A stretch of 64,000 bases of DNA, from contig NZ_SLZL01000015.1 in NCBI RefSeq assembly GCF_004342605.1, positions 48,703 to 112,702 on the forward strand, read 5' to 3'. The stretch comes from Caulobacter sp. BK020. GTDB taxonomy: Bacteria; Pseudomonadota; Alphaproteobacteria; Caulobacterales; Caulobacteraceae. How positions within the stretch are numbered: the stretch's first letter is position 1; each line of letters begins with the position of its first letter. Shown here piece after piece: positions 7,514 through 16,838 of this stretch. Both the position numbers and the translations under genes were made by a program. The notes beneath the pieces are model-generated. The model was not told the origin of the DNA and did no database searches. It was given only the letters and a program-made list of their open reading frames with translations.

Positions 7514-7999
7514 TCAGTCCTCCGGGTCGTAGGCTAGATCGCCCTTGTCGGCCATCAGGTCGGTGGCCACGAAGTCCAGGGCGTCCTCGGGATCCTCGAA
7601 GGCCAGCTCCGAGACCGTCTGGTCGCGGACCGAGATCCCCGCCTTGTGGGTGCTGTCCGGGTCGCCGGTGACCAGCGGATGCCAGTCGGGCAAGGTCTTG
7701 CCCTCGTGCAGCCGACGGTAGGCGCAGGACGGCGGCATCCACTCCAGGGTCTCGATGTTGTGCGGCGTCAGCTTGATGCAGTCGGGCACGGTCTTGCGGC
7801 GATTGGGATAGTCCTTGCAGCTGCAGCGGTGCTCGTCGAACAGTTGGCAGTGCACGCGGGTGGGGATGATCTCGCCGGTGTCCTCGTCCTCGAAGCGGAC
7901 CAGGCAGCACAGGCCGCAGCCGTCGCAGAGACTTTCCCACTCGGGGACCGTCATCTGGTGCAGGGACTTCGTCTCCCAGAAAGGTTTGTGCGCCATCAT
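7514..7999 (-). CDS. YcgN/UPF0260-family cysteine-cluster protein
   Basis: A 161 aa protein with the conserved cysteine pattern CDGCGLCC near residues 25-32, then [14 protein letters not shown] and a later CAYRRL, which mark the YkgJ/YcgN cysteine-cluster family and probably bind metal. The start MMAHKPFWE at 7999 fits the family N-terminus (PFWE). Cytosolic, function not established. It is divergent from the penicillin-binding protein gene, with about 80 bases between the starts. Confidence 0.9.
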   Translation of the reverse strand: MMAHKPFWETKSLHQMTVPEWESLCDGCGLCCLVRFEDEDTGEIIPTRVHCQLFDEHRCSCKDYPNRRKTVPDCIKLTPHNIETLEWMPPSCAYRRLHEGKTLPDWHPLVTGDPDSTHKAGISVRDQTVSELAFEDPEDALDFVATDLMADKGDLAYDPED

Positions 8000-8078
8000 C
8001 GCGGCGTCCTAAACCCAATTCGCCCCCGCGACAAACGGGTGAAGGCCAGGACGACCCAAAGCGGACCATAGGACGCAC

Positions 8079-10211
8079 GTGAACGACTGGACGCTCCCGC
8101 CTTACCGGTTCGACGACGACAAGCCGGCGCCCCCGCCGGCCGCGCCGCCGGTGTTCGGCTCGGCGCCGCCCACGCCCCCGCCCGAGGAACCGTTCCGCGC
8201 CGACCTCGAGCACGCCAAGGCCAAGGCCCGCGCCCGGCGGGGCCGCTGGGTCTGGATCGCCGCCCTGGCGGTGCTGATGGCCCCGGTGGTCGGCGGCGCG
8301 GCCGGGGCCGGCTTCGTCTGGTGGAAGTACCTGCGCGACACCCCGACCCTGCCCTCGCGCGAGGCGCTGTTCGCGGTCAACCGCGCGCCCGGCGTGCGGT
8401 TCGAGGACCGCAGCGGCCAGGTGATCGCCAGCCGCGGCCCGCGCTACGGCCAGCGCATCGGCCTGGCCGGCCTGCCCAACTACGTGCCGCTGGCCTTCCT
8501 GGCCGCCGAGGACAAGCGGTTCTACCAGCACGGGGCCATCGACCCCTACGGCATCGCCCGCGCGGCCTGGGTCAACCACAAGGCCGGCCGCACCGTCCAG
8601 GGCGCCTCGACCCTGTCCCAGCAGCTGGCCAAAGGCCTGTTCCTGACGCCCGACCGCACGGTCAAGCGCAAGCTGCAGGAGATGCTGATGGCCTGGCGGC
8701 TGGAGCGGGTCCTGAGCAAGGACGAGGTGCTGGAGCTGTATCTGAACCGGGTGTTCTTTGGGGCCAACACCTTCGGGGTGGACGGGGCCTCGCGCACCTA
8801 TTTCGGCAAGCCGGCCAGCCAGCTGAGCCTGTCGGAGGCCGCCCTGCTGGCCAGCCTGCCCAAGGCCCCCTCGCGCCTGGCCCTGACCCGCGACATGGGC
8901 GCGGCCCTGACCCGCTCGCGCCTGGTCCTGGCCAACATGCGCCAGGAGGGCTGGATCACCGCCGAGCAGGAGCGCCAGGCCCTGGAAGACACCCCCAGGC
9001 TCTCGCCGCTGACCGTGGCCGACGAGGGCGACTACGGCTGGGTGCTGGACTACGCCACCGCCGAGGCCGTGCGCATCGCCGGCCAGAACGCCCCGGACCT
9101 GGTGGTGCGCCTGACCATCGACTCGCGCCTGCAGCACGTGGGCGCCGAGACCGTCCGCCAGGCCATCGCGGTCGGCGGCGCGAACGCCGGGGCCGGCCAG
9201 GCGGCCCTGCTGTCGCTGGCGGCCGACGGGGCCGTGCGGGCCATGGTCGGCGGGACCGACTATGTCGAGAGCCCGTTCAACCGGGCCGTCCAGGCCCGCC
9301 GCCAGCCGGGCTCGACGTTCAAGCCGTTCGTCTACGCCGCCGCCCTGGAGAAGGGCGTGCTGCCCACCGACATCCGCGTCGACGGCCCGGTTCGGTTCGG
9401 CGCCTGGAAGCCCGAGAACTACGGCGGCGGCTATCGCGGGCCGATGACGGTGCAGGACGCCCTGGTCAATTCGATCAACACCATCGCCGTCAAGCTGGCC
9501 CAGGAGGCCGGCGGACCGGCGATCGGCGACCTGGCGCGCCGGTTCGGGATCACCAGCCTGCCGCCCAATCCCGACCTGTCGGTGGCGCTGGGGGCCTATG
9601 AGGTCAACCTGCTGCAGCTGACGTCGGGCTTCCAGGTGTTCCAGCAGGGGGGCCTGCGCCTGGAGCCCTATGTGATCGAGAGCATCGCCACCCAGGACGG
9701 CCGGCCGATCTTCGCCCATTCCGCCCCGGCGGTCCCGGCCAGCGTCTACGACATCAGCAAGGCCAGCATGATGGTCAAGATGATGAAGAAGGTGGTCGAG
9801 GTCGGCACCGCCCGGCGGGCGGCGTTCGGCTGGCCGGCGGCGGGCAAGACCGGCACCAGCCAGAACTGGCGCGACGCCTGGTTCGTGGGCTTCACCCCCG
9901 ACTACGTGACCGGCGTCTGGGTCGGCAACGACGACGACCGGCCGATGAACAAGGTGGTCGGCGGCGATATCCCGGCCAGCATCTGGCGGCGCTACATGCT
10001 GGCCGCCCACGAGGGCCTGGCGGTGCGCGACTTCCCCTGGCTGCTGGCCGACCCGGCGCCCCTGTCGGTCCCCGATCCCCGCAACGGCTTCTACGAGACC
10101 CTGGCCGCCGAGTTCGCCCGCTCGGCCTCGGCCCTGGAACCGGTGACCCAGGCGGCCCCCGAGGCCGCCGCGCCGGACGCCACGCCCTCGCCGCAGCCGC
10201 TGCCCTACTAG
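8079..10211 (+). CDS. Bifunctional penicillin-binding protein (class A, PBP1-type)
   Basis: A 710 aa peptidoglycan synthase that polymerises lipid II and cross-links peptides in the periplasm. It has a proline-rich cytosolic tail to about residue 40 and one membrane anchor at about 57-80. The GT51 glycosyltransferase carries EDKRFYQHGAID, GASTLSQQLAKGL, KRKLQEML and LELYLN. The transpeptidase carries STFK (Ser about 412), SIN (about 464) and KTGTSQ (about 590). All catalytic motifs are present. The start is GTG at 8079. Caulobacter has several such paralogues; which one this is cannot be told from the sequence alone. Confidence 0.95.
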   Translation: MNDWTLPPYRFDDDKPAPPPAAPPVFGSAPPTPPPEEPFRADLEHAKAKARARRGRWVWIAALAVLMAPVVGGAAGAGFVWWKYLRDTPTLPSREALFAVNRAPGVRFEDRSGQVIASRGPRYGQRIGLAGLPNYVPLAFLAAEDKRFYQHGAIDPYGIARAAWVNHKAGRTVQGASTLSQQLAKGLFLTPDRTVKRKLQEMLMAWRLERVLSKDEVLELYLNRVFFGANTFGVDGASRTYFGKPASQLSLSEAALLASLPKAPSRLALTRDMGAALTRSRLVLANMRQEGWITAEQERQALEDTPRLSPLTVADEGDYGWVLDYATAEAVRIAGQNAPDLVVRLTIDSRLQHVGAETVRQAIAVGGANAGAGQAALLSLAADGAVRAMVGGTDYVESPFNRAVQARRQPGSTFKPFVYAAALEKGVLPTDIRVDGPVRFGAWKPENYGGGYRGPMTVQDALVNSINTIAVKLAQEAGGPAIGDLARRFGITSLPPNPDLSVALGAYEVNLLQLTSGFQVFQQGGLRLEPYVIESIATQDGRPIFAHSAPAVPASVYDISKASMMVKMMKKVVEVGTARRAAFGWPAAGKTGTSQNWRDAWFVGFTPDYVTGVWVGNDDDRPMNKVVGGDIPASIWRRYMLAAHEGLAVRDFPWLLADPAPLSVPDPRNGFYETLAAEFARSASALEPVTQAAPEAAAPDATPSPQPLPY

Positions 10212-10279
10212 GGCGCATTTTCCGACGAAATGGACACCGGTTCGTCGTCAGAAAACGCGTCAAAACAAACATCTAGAGC
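10212..10279. repeat. Family I repeat (GGACACCGGTT type), copy 1
   Basis: A short element with arms GCATTTTCCGACGAAA / TCGTCAGAAAACGCG, core TGGACACCGGTT, and tail AAACAAACATCTAGAGC. The same layout recurs at 55464-55530. This type is widespread in alphaproteobacteria. Confidence 0.75.
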
Positions 10280-10367
10280 CCCGGCCTGACGCAGTCAGGT
10301 CGGGATTCTAGGCGGATCGACATTCGACCGGTCTGACGCTGACCGACTTTCGCGCCCACCTTTCAGC

Positions 10368-10496
10368 CGTCATTCCGGGCCTTGTGCCCGGAACCCCTCG
10401 CGCCGCCGCAGCTGCGGATGTGTGGCGCGCCGGCGCGCCAAAGCGCTTCACGTGCAAGCTGAACCAGGGGTTCCGGGCACAAGGCCCGGAATGACG
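10368..10496. repeat. Family A inverted repeat, copy 1
   Basis: Arms CGTCATTCCGGGCCTTGTGC and its reverse complement at the other end, each containing the smaller palindrome CCGGGC..GCCCGG. The centre carries CGCGCCGGCGCGCC. Further copies are at 23221, 37566, 55266 and 63840. Confidence 0.9.
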
Positions 10497-10681
10497 GAGA
10501 TCTGGGAAGACCGTCGATCCGACCTAGGCCCCCTTTCGAGACAAAGGGGCCACGGTTCGGCCATCGCGATCGTATCGGCGTGGGGCGTCTGTCCCCGGCC
10601 CTATCCCCGCGCCCTTGCAATTTCCCAGCGAGCACCGAGCCCCGCGGCCCGGGTGAAATCCGCCTTTTTCGCGGCGACACG

Positions 10682-10717
10682 CATCGATAATCGATCTCGG
10701 AATATCGATCGTCGATG
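10682..10717. promoter_or_regulatory. Palindromic candidate operator upstream of TonB receptor 1
   Basis: CATCGATAATCGAT and ATCGATCGTCGATG form 14 bp imperfect inverted arms (two mismatches) around an 8-base centre. The site lies about 350 bases before the receptor start in an AT-rich pocket. It may be a regulator binding site; no factor can be named. Confidence 0.4.
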
Positions 10718-11066
10718 AGCAACGCTACAATAATTACCGATCTGTAAGAATTGAATTTCAGATCTCCGGTTCCACGAACCACGATACTCATGGTCAAGCT
10801 AGAAGATCGGCGTTTTCTCTACAGCGCATTGCGCAGCTGACACCCAAAAGACCTATTCTCGCCTTATTTCAGCATCAGCCGTTGCTTGGATGTGACAGGT
10901 CCTAGACATATTGATTACATGGCGGCGTCGGCGATTGACGCCCGTGTTCGACGGTTCCAATCCCAGCGGCAACCGGGGACGAAGGTCCGCCGGGAAACCT
11001 GAAGCTGACAGGGCGACGGGACGAGCAGCCGATGCGGCCAAGCTCCGAGCGCCCGGAGGGACCGAC

Positions 11067-13919
11067 ATGAAATTGCAGATCACCCGCGGGCGCCTGCTCG
11101 CGACGACGATGATGGCGGGGGTCGCCACCTTCGCCGCCTTCGCCGCGAACGCGCAGACCGCCCCGGCCCCGGCCGCGCAGGCCGCGCCCGCCGACAACGA
11201 AGTCGAGGCCGTGGTCGTCACCGGTTCGCTGCTGCGCCGCACCGACACGGCCACCCCGTCGCCGGTCACGGTCCAGACCACCGAGACCCTGAAGGCCCAG
11301 GGCATCACCACGATCTCCGACGCCATCCGCAGCCTGTCGGCCGACAACTCCGGCTCGATCCCCGCCGCCTTCGGCAACGGCTTCGCCGCCGGCTCGACCG
11401 GCGTGTCGCTGCGCGGCCTGTCGGTCAACTCGACCCTGGTGATGATCGACGGCCTGCGCAACGCCAACTATCCGCTGGCCGACGACGGCCAGAAGGCGTT
11501 CGTCGACCTCAACTCGATCCCGTTCAACGCGGTCGAGCGCATCGAGACCCTGAAGGACGGCGCCTCGTCGCTGTACGGCGCCGACGCCATCGGCGGCGTG
11601 GTCAACATCATCATGAAGTCGAACTACCAGGGCATGAGCGCCGACGCCTCGTACGGCACGTCGCAGCATGGCGGCGGCGACCAGTTCCGCTTCACCGGCG
11701 ACGTCGGCTACGGCGACCTGGATACCGACAAGTACAACGTCTACCTGGACGTCGAGTACCAGCTGGACAAGCGCATCAGGGGCGACCAGCGCGGCTTCCC
11801 GTACAACACCAACGACCTGACCGCGATCCCCGGCGGCCAGAACAACAACCCGCAGGCCGGCGGCAGCACCTTCTACGGCAACGTCCGCCCCGCCACGATC
11901 ACCGGCGACGACCTGACCACCGGCGTGGCCATCGGCGGCGTGGGCAACGCCTGGCGTCCGCTGCGCACGTGCTCGAGCGACGCCCCGCTGACCCAGGATT
12001 CGCGAACGGACGACGACGGCCTGTCGCTGGGCTCCTACTGCGCCCAGAACATCGCCGACTTCGGCGACATCCAGCCCAAGCAGGAGCGCGCCGCGGTCTA
12101 CGGCCGCTTCACGATCAAGCCGACCGACAACCTGGAAGCCTATCTGTCGGGCAGCTTCGTCCAGTCGAAGACCTCGGTGAACGGCACGCCGACCACGCTC
12201 ACCTCGAGCACCCCCAACAACCTGTCCAACCTGGTCCTGCCGGTGTGGATCTGCTCGGCCGGCGCCAACTGCGCCTCCGCCGCCGACCGCCAGCTGAACC
12301 CCAACAACCCGTTCGCGGCCGCCGGCCAGTACGCCCTGGTCAAGTACCGCTTCAGCGACATCCCGGCCACGTCCGACTACACCAACCGCATGCTGCGCCT
12401 GGTGGGCGGCGTGAAGGGCTCGGCGATGGACTGGGACTACCAGGCCAACCTGGTGATCGCCCATGACTCGCTGGAAAGCACCCTGACCGGCTTCATCAGC
12501 TACAAGCAGCTGATGAGCGACATCCAGACGGGCGCCTACAACTTCGTCGACCCGACGAAGAACAGTCAGGCCGTCCGCAGCGCCCTGTCGCCGGACCTCG
12601 CCAAGACCTCGACCACGGACCTGGACTCGATCAACGTCCAGGCCTCGCGTCCGCTCTTCAGCCTGCCGGGCGGCGACGCCCAGCTGGGCCTGGGCGGCGA
12701 GTTCCGCTACGAGGCCACCAACGACCCGGCCCTGAACCCGGTCAACGACGCGCAAGGGCTGGGCAACGCCCGCACCAAGGGCAACCGCACCGTGGCCTCG
12801 GCCTTCGCCGAACTGGGCCTGCCGATCACCGACAAGGTGGAAGTCAACGTCTCGGGCCGCTACGACCACTATTCGGACTTCGGCGGCAACTTCTCGCCGA
12901 AGCTCGGCGTCAAGTTCACCCCGATCAAGACGGTCGCCCTGCGCGGCACGATCTCGAAGGGCTTCCGGGCGCCGTCCTTCTCCGAAGCCGGCAACTCGGC
13001 CAGCCAGGGCTTCACGACGTTCTCGTTCGACTCCGCCCGGTACGACGCCTTCCGCGCCGCCCACGGCGACAACGAGTACACCAAGGACTACTCGCTCTCG
13101 TCGATCACCACGGCCAACCCGGACCTGGATCCGGAAAAGTCGACCAGCTACACCCTGGGCGCGGTCTGGGCCCCGACCCGCAGCTTCAGCGTCTCGCTGG
13201 ACTACTACCACATCAAGAAGACCGACGTGATCGCCCAGGCCAGCGCCGGCGTCGCCCTGGCCGCCTACTATTCGGGCCAGGCCATCCCGGCCGGCTACAT
13301 CGTCACGCCCGACGCGGTCGATCCGGAGCACCCCACGGCCCTGCCGCGCGTGCTCTCGGTGGCCTCGCCCTACATCAACGCCGACTCGCTGGTGACCAGC
13401 GGCCTGGACCTGAACGTCCAGGCCACGTTCTACCTGCCGGCCGACGTGAAGTGGACCAGCAACCTCGATGCGACGACCATCTTCGACTACAAGTACACGC
13501 AGGACGGCACGACCTATAACTACGTCGGCAAGGAAGCGCCGTACGTGCTGTCGTCGGGCGCCGGCACCCCGAAGAACCGCCTGTCGTGGACCAACACCTT
13601 CGAGCGCGGCCCGATCCACGTGACGGGCGTGATGAGCTATGTCAGCGGCATGCGCGAGGTGGACGACAGCTACACCGAGGGCTGCCTGTACGGCGACGAG
13701 GCCTTCAACTGCCGCGTCAAGTCGTTCACGACCGTCGACCTGACGGGTGCCTACGACGTGACCGAGAAGGCCACGGTCTACGCCGACGTGATGAACCTGT
13801 TCGACACCGGCCCGATGTTCAACCCGGCCAACTACGCCGGCGTGAACTGGAACCCGACCTACTCGCAGTCGGGCATCGTGGGCCGCTACTTCCGGGTGGG
13901 CGTCCGCCTGAAGTACTAG
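11067..13919 (+). CDS. TonB-dependent outer-membrane receptor 1
   Basis: A 950 aa outer-membrane active transporter. A signal peptide spans about residues 1-30, ending at an AANAQT cleavage site. A TonB-box-like VEAVVVTG segment follows at about 50, then the plug domain (TISDAIRSL, GVSLRGLSVN, SSLYGADAIGGVVNIIMK), a long beta-barrel, and a final aromatic residue (VRLKY) as in outer-membrane proteins. The start is ATG at 11067 with GGAGG a few bases upstream. It is a single gene with its own terminator at 14028. The substrate cannot be read from the sequence; neighbours give no hint. Confidence 0.95.
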   Translation: MKLQITRGRLLATTMMAGVATFAAFAANAQTAPAPAAQAAPADNEVEAVVVTGSLLRRTDTATPSPVTVQTTETLKAQGITTISDAIRSLSADNSGSIPAAFGNGFAAGSTGVSLRGLSVNSTLVMIDGLRNANYPLADDGQKAFVDLNSIPFNAVERIETLKDGASSLYGADAIGGVVNIIMKSNYQGMSADASYGTSQHGGGDQFRFTGDVGYGDLDTDKYNVYLDVEYQLDKRIRGDQRGFPYNTNDLTAIPGGQNNNPQAGGSTFYGNVRPATITGDDLTTGVAIGGVGNAWRPLRTCSSDAPLTQDSRTDDDGLSLGSYCAQNIADFGDIQPKQERAAVYGRFTIKPTDNLEAYLSGSFVQSKTSVNGTPTTLTSSTPNNLSNLVLPVWICSAGANCASAADRQLNPNNPFAAAGQYALVKYRFSDIPATSDYTNRMLRLVGGVKGSAMDWDYQANLVIAHDSLESTLTGFISYKQLMSDIQTGAYNFVDPTKNSQAVRSALSPDLAKTSTTDLDSINVQASRPLFSLPGGDAQLGLGGEFRYEATNDPALNPVNDAQGLGNARTKGNRTVASAFAELGLPITDKVEVNVSGRYDHYSDFGGNFSPKLGVKFTPIKTVALRGTISKGFRAPSFSEAGNSASQGFTTFSFDSARYDAFRAAHGDNEYTKDYSLSSITTANPDLDPEKSTSYTLGAVWAPTRSFSVSLDYYHIKKTDVIAQASAGVALAAYYSGQAIPAGYIVTPDAVDPEHPTALPRVLSVASPYINADSLVTSGLDLNVQATFYLPADVKWTSNLDATTIFDYKYTQDGTTYNYVGKEAPYVLSSGAGTPKNRLSWTNTFERGPIHVTGVMSYVSGMREVDDSYTEGCLYGDEAFNCRVKSFTTVDLTGAYDVTEKATVYADVMNLFDTGPMFNPANYAGVNWNPTYSQSGIVGRYFRVGVRLKY

Positions 13920-14027
13920 GCCAAGCGTGATAGCCGAAAGTGGTCGCCGGTTTCGGCGGCCATCATGCGGCCAACGCCAAGAGATCTCGTGTACGGGGGC
14001 ATCAGTACGCCCCCGATGAGGTGGAAG

Positions 14028-14055
14028 GGGCCGTCCGCAAGGACGGCCCTTTTTT
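14028..14055 (+). terminator. Rho-independent terminator of TonB receptor 1
   Basis: A perfect 9 bp stem GGGCCGTCC/GGACGGCCC with a GCAA tetraloop, followed by six T. It lies about 110 bases after the receptor stop codon. Confidence 0.92.
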
Positions 14056-14083
14056 CATGGGCGAGGGCGCCGGGGCCGAAACA

Positions 14084-14149
14084 GGGGACAGACACTCACC
14101 CCACGGCCTCGCCAGGTCGGCAAAGACGCTGCCGTGAGTGTCTGTCCCC
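14084..14149. repeat. REP-type element left of the REP transposase
   Basis: A perfect 16 bp inverted repeat (GGGGACAGACACTCAC at 14084-14099 and its complement at 14134-14149) around a variable centre that starts CCCACGGCC. A sister copy lies at 14831-14897 on the other side of the transposase gene. Confidence 0.92.
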
Positions 14150-14225
14150 TCCTCCGCCAACGGCGCCTTCTTGACATGAGAACAAATGAAGAACATAGTT
14201 CGCCGCCTCACGAGAGAAGAGCATC

Positions 14226-14858
14226 ATGCCCAGAATGGCGCGTGTGGTGTTTCCCGGCGTTCCCCATCACGTGACCCAGCGAGGCAATCGACGACAGCCG
14301 ACCTTCTTCGGTCCCAACGACTACGCCACCTATCTGCGGATCGCCGCCGGCGCCTTCACCGAGGCCCGCGTTCAGGTCTGGGCCTATTGCCTGATGCCAA
14401 ACCACGTCCATCTGATCGCGACGCCGGAAACCGAGGAAGGCCTCGCCCAAGCCGTCAGCGCCACCCACGTCCGTTACGCCCGCCACGTCAATCGGCGCGA
14501 AGGCTGGACCGGATGCCTGTGGCAAGGCCGGTTCGCCTCCGCCCCGATGGACGAGGCCCATCTGTCGCTCTGCGCCCGTTATGTGGGCCTGAACCCCGTG
14601 CGCGCCGGACTGGCCAGACGCGCCATCGACTGGCCTTGGTCCAGCGTCAGGGCGCATCTGTCCGGGGAGACCGACCCTCTGCTCACACCGGAACCGCTTG
14701 CGGATCTGTTGGGCCCACACATGGCGACCTTCTTCGATCTCGACGCCCCCGAGGAGCGGTACGATCTGCTGCGCGGCGGCACGCGAACGGGGCGTCCACT
14801 GGGATCAACGGCCTGGCAGCGGGCGAAACGGGGGACAGACACTCGCCCCACGGCCTAG
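14226..14858 (+). CDS. REP-associated tyrosine transposase (RAYT, Y1 HUH family)
   Basis: A 210 aa single-strand DNA transposase related to IS200/IS605 TnpA. It shows the family N-terminus MPRMARVVFPGVPHHVTQRG, the HUH-type motif MPNHVHLI at about residues 60-67, then SLCARYVGLNPVRAGL (which holds the candidate catalytic Tyr) and WPWSSVRAHL. It is flanked at close range by two matching REP palindromes, the usual arrangement for such genes. The final nine residues (GTDTRPTA region) are encoded by the right-hand REP element itself. The reading frame is intact. In other bacteria RAYTs spread REP sequences and are domesticated rather than freely mobile. Confidence 0.93.
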   Translation: MPRMARVVFPGVPHHVTQRGNRRQPTFFGPNDYATYLRIAAGAFTEARVQVWAYCLMPNHVHLIATPETEEGLAQAVSATHVRYARHVNRREGWTGCLWQGRFASAPMDEAHLSLCARYVGLNPVRAGLARRAIDWPWSSVRAHLSGETDPLLTPEPLADLLGPHMATFFDLDAPEERYDLLRGGTRTGRPLGSTAWQRAKRGTDTRPTA

Positions 14859-14897
14859 CCAAGCTGGACATGAGCTTTTCCGTGAGTGTCTGTCCCC
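14831..14897. repeat. REP-type element right of the REP transposase
   Basis: GGGGACAGACACTCGC (14831-14846) pairs with GTGAGTGTCTGTCCCC (14882-14897) with one mismatch. The stop codon of the transposase lies inside it. Confidence 0.92.
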
Positions 14898-14954
14898 TCC
14901 TCCGCTGCAAGCTGCTATACGCCCCCGTCCCTGCCCTTCGATCGTTGTTGTTCC

Positions 14955-16787
14955 ATGGCCTCCCCGACTCGCGCCCCTGTCCTGGCCCTCAAGGACGTCC
15001 GCCTCGCCGATGGGGCCAAGCCGTTGTTCGACGGGGTGGACCTGGCGCTGGAGCCGCGGGTGCGCGCCTGCCTGGTCGGGCGCAACGGGGCCGGCAAGTC
15101 GACCCTGCTGAAGATCCTGGCCGCCCAGGGGATCGAGGCCGACAGCGGCGAGCGCGCCGCCCAGCCGGGCGCCAAGATCGTCTATGTCAGCCAGGAGCCG
15201 GACATCGTCGGCGAGACCCTGCTGGACTACTGCACGGCGGGCGGGGCCGAGGACTACGAGGCCCACGCTACCCTGGCCGACTTCGGCCTGGACTACGCCA
15301 AGAGCACGCAGGGCCTGTCGGGCGGCGAGCGTCGCCGGGCGGCCCTGGCCCGGGCGTTCGCCGAGCAGCCCGACGTGCTGCTGCTGGACGAGCCGACCAA
15401 CCATCTGGACATCTTCGCCATCCAGACCCTGGAAGAGGAACTGGCCAATTCCAAGTGCGCGGCCCTGATCGTCAGCCACGACCGCGCCTTCCTCAACCGC
15501 GTCACCCAGCGCACCTTCTGGCTGGAGCACCGCAAGGTGCGTCGCCTCGACAAGGGCTTCGCCGAGTTCGAGGTCTGGAGCGAGCAGGTGCTGGCCGCCG
15601 AGGCCGACGAGGAGCGGCGGCTGAACAAGCAGCTGGAGCGCGAGAACGCCTGGCTGGCGCGCGGCGTCCAGGGCCGCCGGGCCCGCAACGAGGGCCGCCG
15701 CCGGGCGCTGATGGACCTGCGCGCCCAGAAGCGCGACCTGCAGGCCGACAAGCGCGGCAGCATGACCCTGGCCGTCGAGAGCTCGGGCACGTCCGGCAAG
15801 AAGGTGGTCGAGGCCAAGCACGTCACCAAGAAGTTCGGCGAGCGGGTGATCGTCGAGGACTTCTCGACCCGCATCCTGCGCGGCGACCGCGTGGCCCTGG
15901 TCGGCCCCAACGGCGCTGGCAAGACCACCCTGGTGCGGATGCTGCTGGGCGAGATCCCGATCGACGCCGGGACGATCAGCCTGGGCACCAACCTGGAGAT
16001 CTCCTACGTCGACCAGAACCGCATGGCGCTGTCGGAGAAGATGACGCTGTGGGACTTCCTGACCCCCGGCGGCGGCGACTCGATCCTGGTGCGCGGCCAG
16101 CCCAAGCACGTGGCCGGCTACGCCAAGGAGTTCCTGTTCACCGAGGCCCAGCTGCGCCAGCCGGTCACCAGCCTGTCGGGCGGCGAGCGCAACCGCCTGC
16201 TGCTGGCCCGGGCCCTGGCCACGCCCACCAACCTGATGGTGCTGGACGAGCCGACCAACGACCTGGACATGGACACCCTGGACCTGCTGGAGGAGGTGCT
16301 GGCCGATTTCGAGGGAACCCTCATCCTCGTCAGCCACGACCGCGATTTTATTGACCGGCTGGCGACCTCGACCATCGCCATGAACGGCCACGGCAAGGTG
16401 CTGGAGACCCCCGGCGGCTGGAGCGACCTGATCGACCAGGCCCCGGACTTCTTCAAGGGCGCGCGCGGCGCGGCCGGCGACTTCGCCACCGGGACCGGCT
16501 CGCACAAGGCGGTGATCACGCCTTCGGCCCCGCCGCCGCCGAAGAAGGCCGTCAAGCTGTCCTACAAGGACCAGCGCCGGCTGGAGGAATGCGAAGCCCT
16601 GGTCGCCGCCTCGCCGAAGATCATCGCCGACCTCGAGGCCAAGCTCCACGACCCGAACCTCTACGCCAAGGACCCGGCCGGCTTCGACAAGGTCATGAAG
16701 GCCCTGGACAAGGCCCGCGCCGACCTGGCCCAGGCGGAGGAGGACTGGCTGGCGCTGGAGGAAAAGCGCGAGGCGATGGCCTCCTGA
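14955..16787 (+). CDS. uup: ABC-F family ATPase, Uup type
   Basis: A 610 aa soluble protein with two ABC ATPase domains and no membrane part. Domain 1 has Walker A GRNGAGKST (about 37-45), signature LSGGERRR and Walker B LLLDEPTNHLD. Domain 2 has GPNGAGKTT (about 317-325), LSGGERNR and VLDEPTNDLD. An Arg/Lys-rich linker lies between them, and a C-terminal coiled coil (KLSYKDQRRLEECEAL onward) is typical of Uup. ABC-F proteins act on ribosomes; Uup is linked to ribosome function and to suppression of transposon excision. The start is ATG at 14955 (MASPTRAPV). It faces kup with the palindrome at 16797 between the two stop codons. Confidence 0.93.
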   Translation: MASPTRAPVLALKDVRLADGAKPLFDGVDLALEPRVRACLVGRNGAGKSTLLKILAAQGIEADSGERAAQPGAKIVYVSQEPDIVGETLLDYCTAGGAEDYEAHATLADFGLDYAKSTQGLSGGERRRAALARAFAEQPDVLLLDEPTNHLDIFAIQTLEEELANSKCAALIVSHDRAFLNRVTQRTFWLEHRKVRRLDKGFAEFEVWSEQVLAAEADEERRLNKQLERENAWLARGVQGRRARNEGRRRALMDLRAQKRDLQADKRGSMTLAVESSGTSGKKVVEAKHVTKKFGERVIVEDFSTRILRGDRVALVGPNGAGKTTLVRMLLGEIPIDAGTISLGTNLEISYVDQNRMALSEKMTLWDFLTPGGGDSILVRGQPKHVAGYAKEFLFTEAQLRQPVTSLSGGERNRLLLARALATPTNLMVLDEPTNDLDMDTLDLLEEVLADFEGTLILVSHDRDFIDRLATSTIAMNGHGKVLETPGGWSDLIDQAPDFFKGARGAAGDFATGTGSHKAVITPSAPPPPKKAVKLSYKDQRRLEECEALVAASPKIIADLEAKLHDPNLYAKDPAGFDKVMKALDKARADLAQAEEDWLALEEKREAMAS

Positions 16788-16796
16788 GCCGCGATC

Positions 16797-16822
16797 GGGG
16801 ACAGGCGCATGCGCCTGTCCCC
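16797..16822. repeat. 26 bp perfect palindrome between convergent genes
   Basis: GGGGACAGGCGCA followed by its exact reverse complement. It lies between the stop codons of uup and kup and could act as a shared terminator stem, although no T-run follows. It begins with the same GGGGACAG as the REP elements near 14.1 and 14.8 kb. A sister copy lies at 34468-34493. Confidence 0.85.
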
Positions 16823-16838
16823 GAGGCCATGGCCTTCC

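Larger units (their letters stand above)
10212..11066. other. Long intergenic region before TonB receptor 1
   Basis: About 855 bases with no supported gene. It contains repeat I at its left end, repeat A1 at 10368-10496, a palindromic AT-rich site at 10682-10717, and a locally AT-rich stretch around 10670-10920 that should hold the receptor promoter and a long leader. No clear sigma-70 promoter could be fixed. Confidence 0.5.

Noticed and set aside
7095..10010. A 971-codon open frame antisense to the penicillin-binding protein
   Set aside because: Long antisense frames are expected at this GC content. The plus strand encodes a complete class A PBP with all catalytic motifs; the minus-strand translation is low-complexity and matches nothing.
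10368..10496. CRISPR-like array
   Set aside because: The repeats are dispersed palindromes, not regularly spaced direct repeats with unique spacers. No cas gene is present.
10363..10797. A 144-codon frame before TonB receptor 1
   Set aside because: It is made largely of repeat A1 translated through and has mixed codon use.
10902..13619. Large antisense open frame opposite TonB receptor 1
   Set aside because: A Val/Gly/Arg-rich shadow of the receptor gene with no domain, start site or conserved motif. The same holds for large antisense frames opposite the ABC-F gene, the TonB receptors, the dehydrogenases and chorismate synthase.
14226..14858. A full IS200/IS605 insertion sequence
   Set aside because: There is no TnpB and no typical IS200/IS605 ends; flanking REP palindromes and family-specific motifs fit a RAYT.
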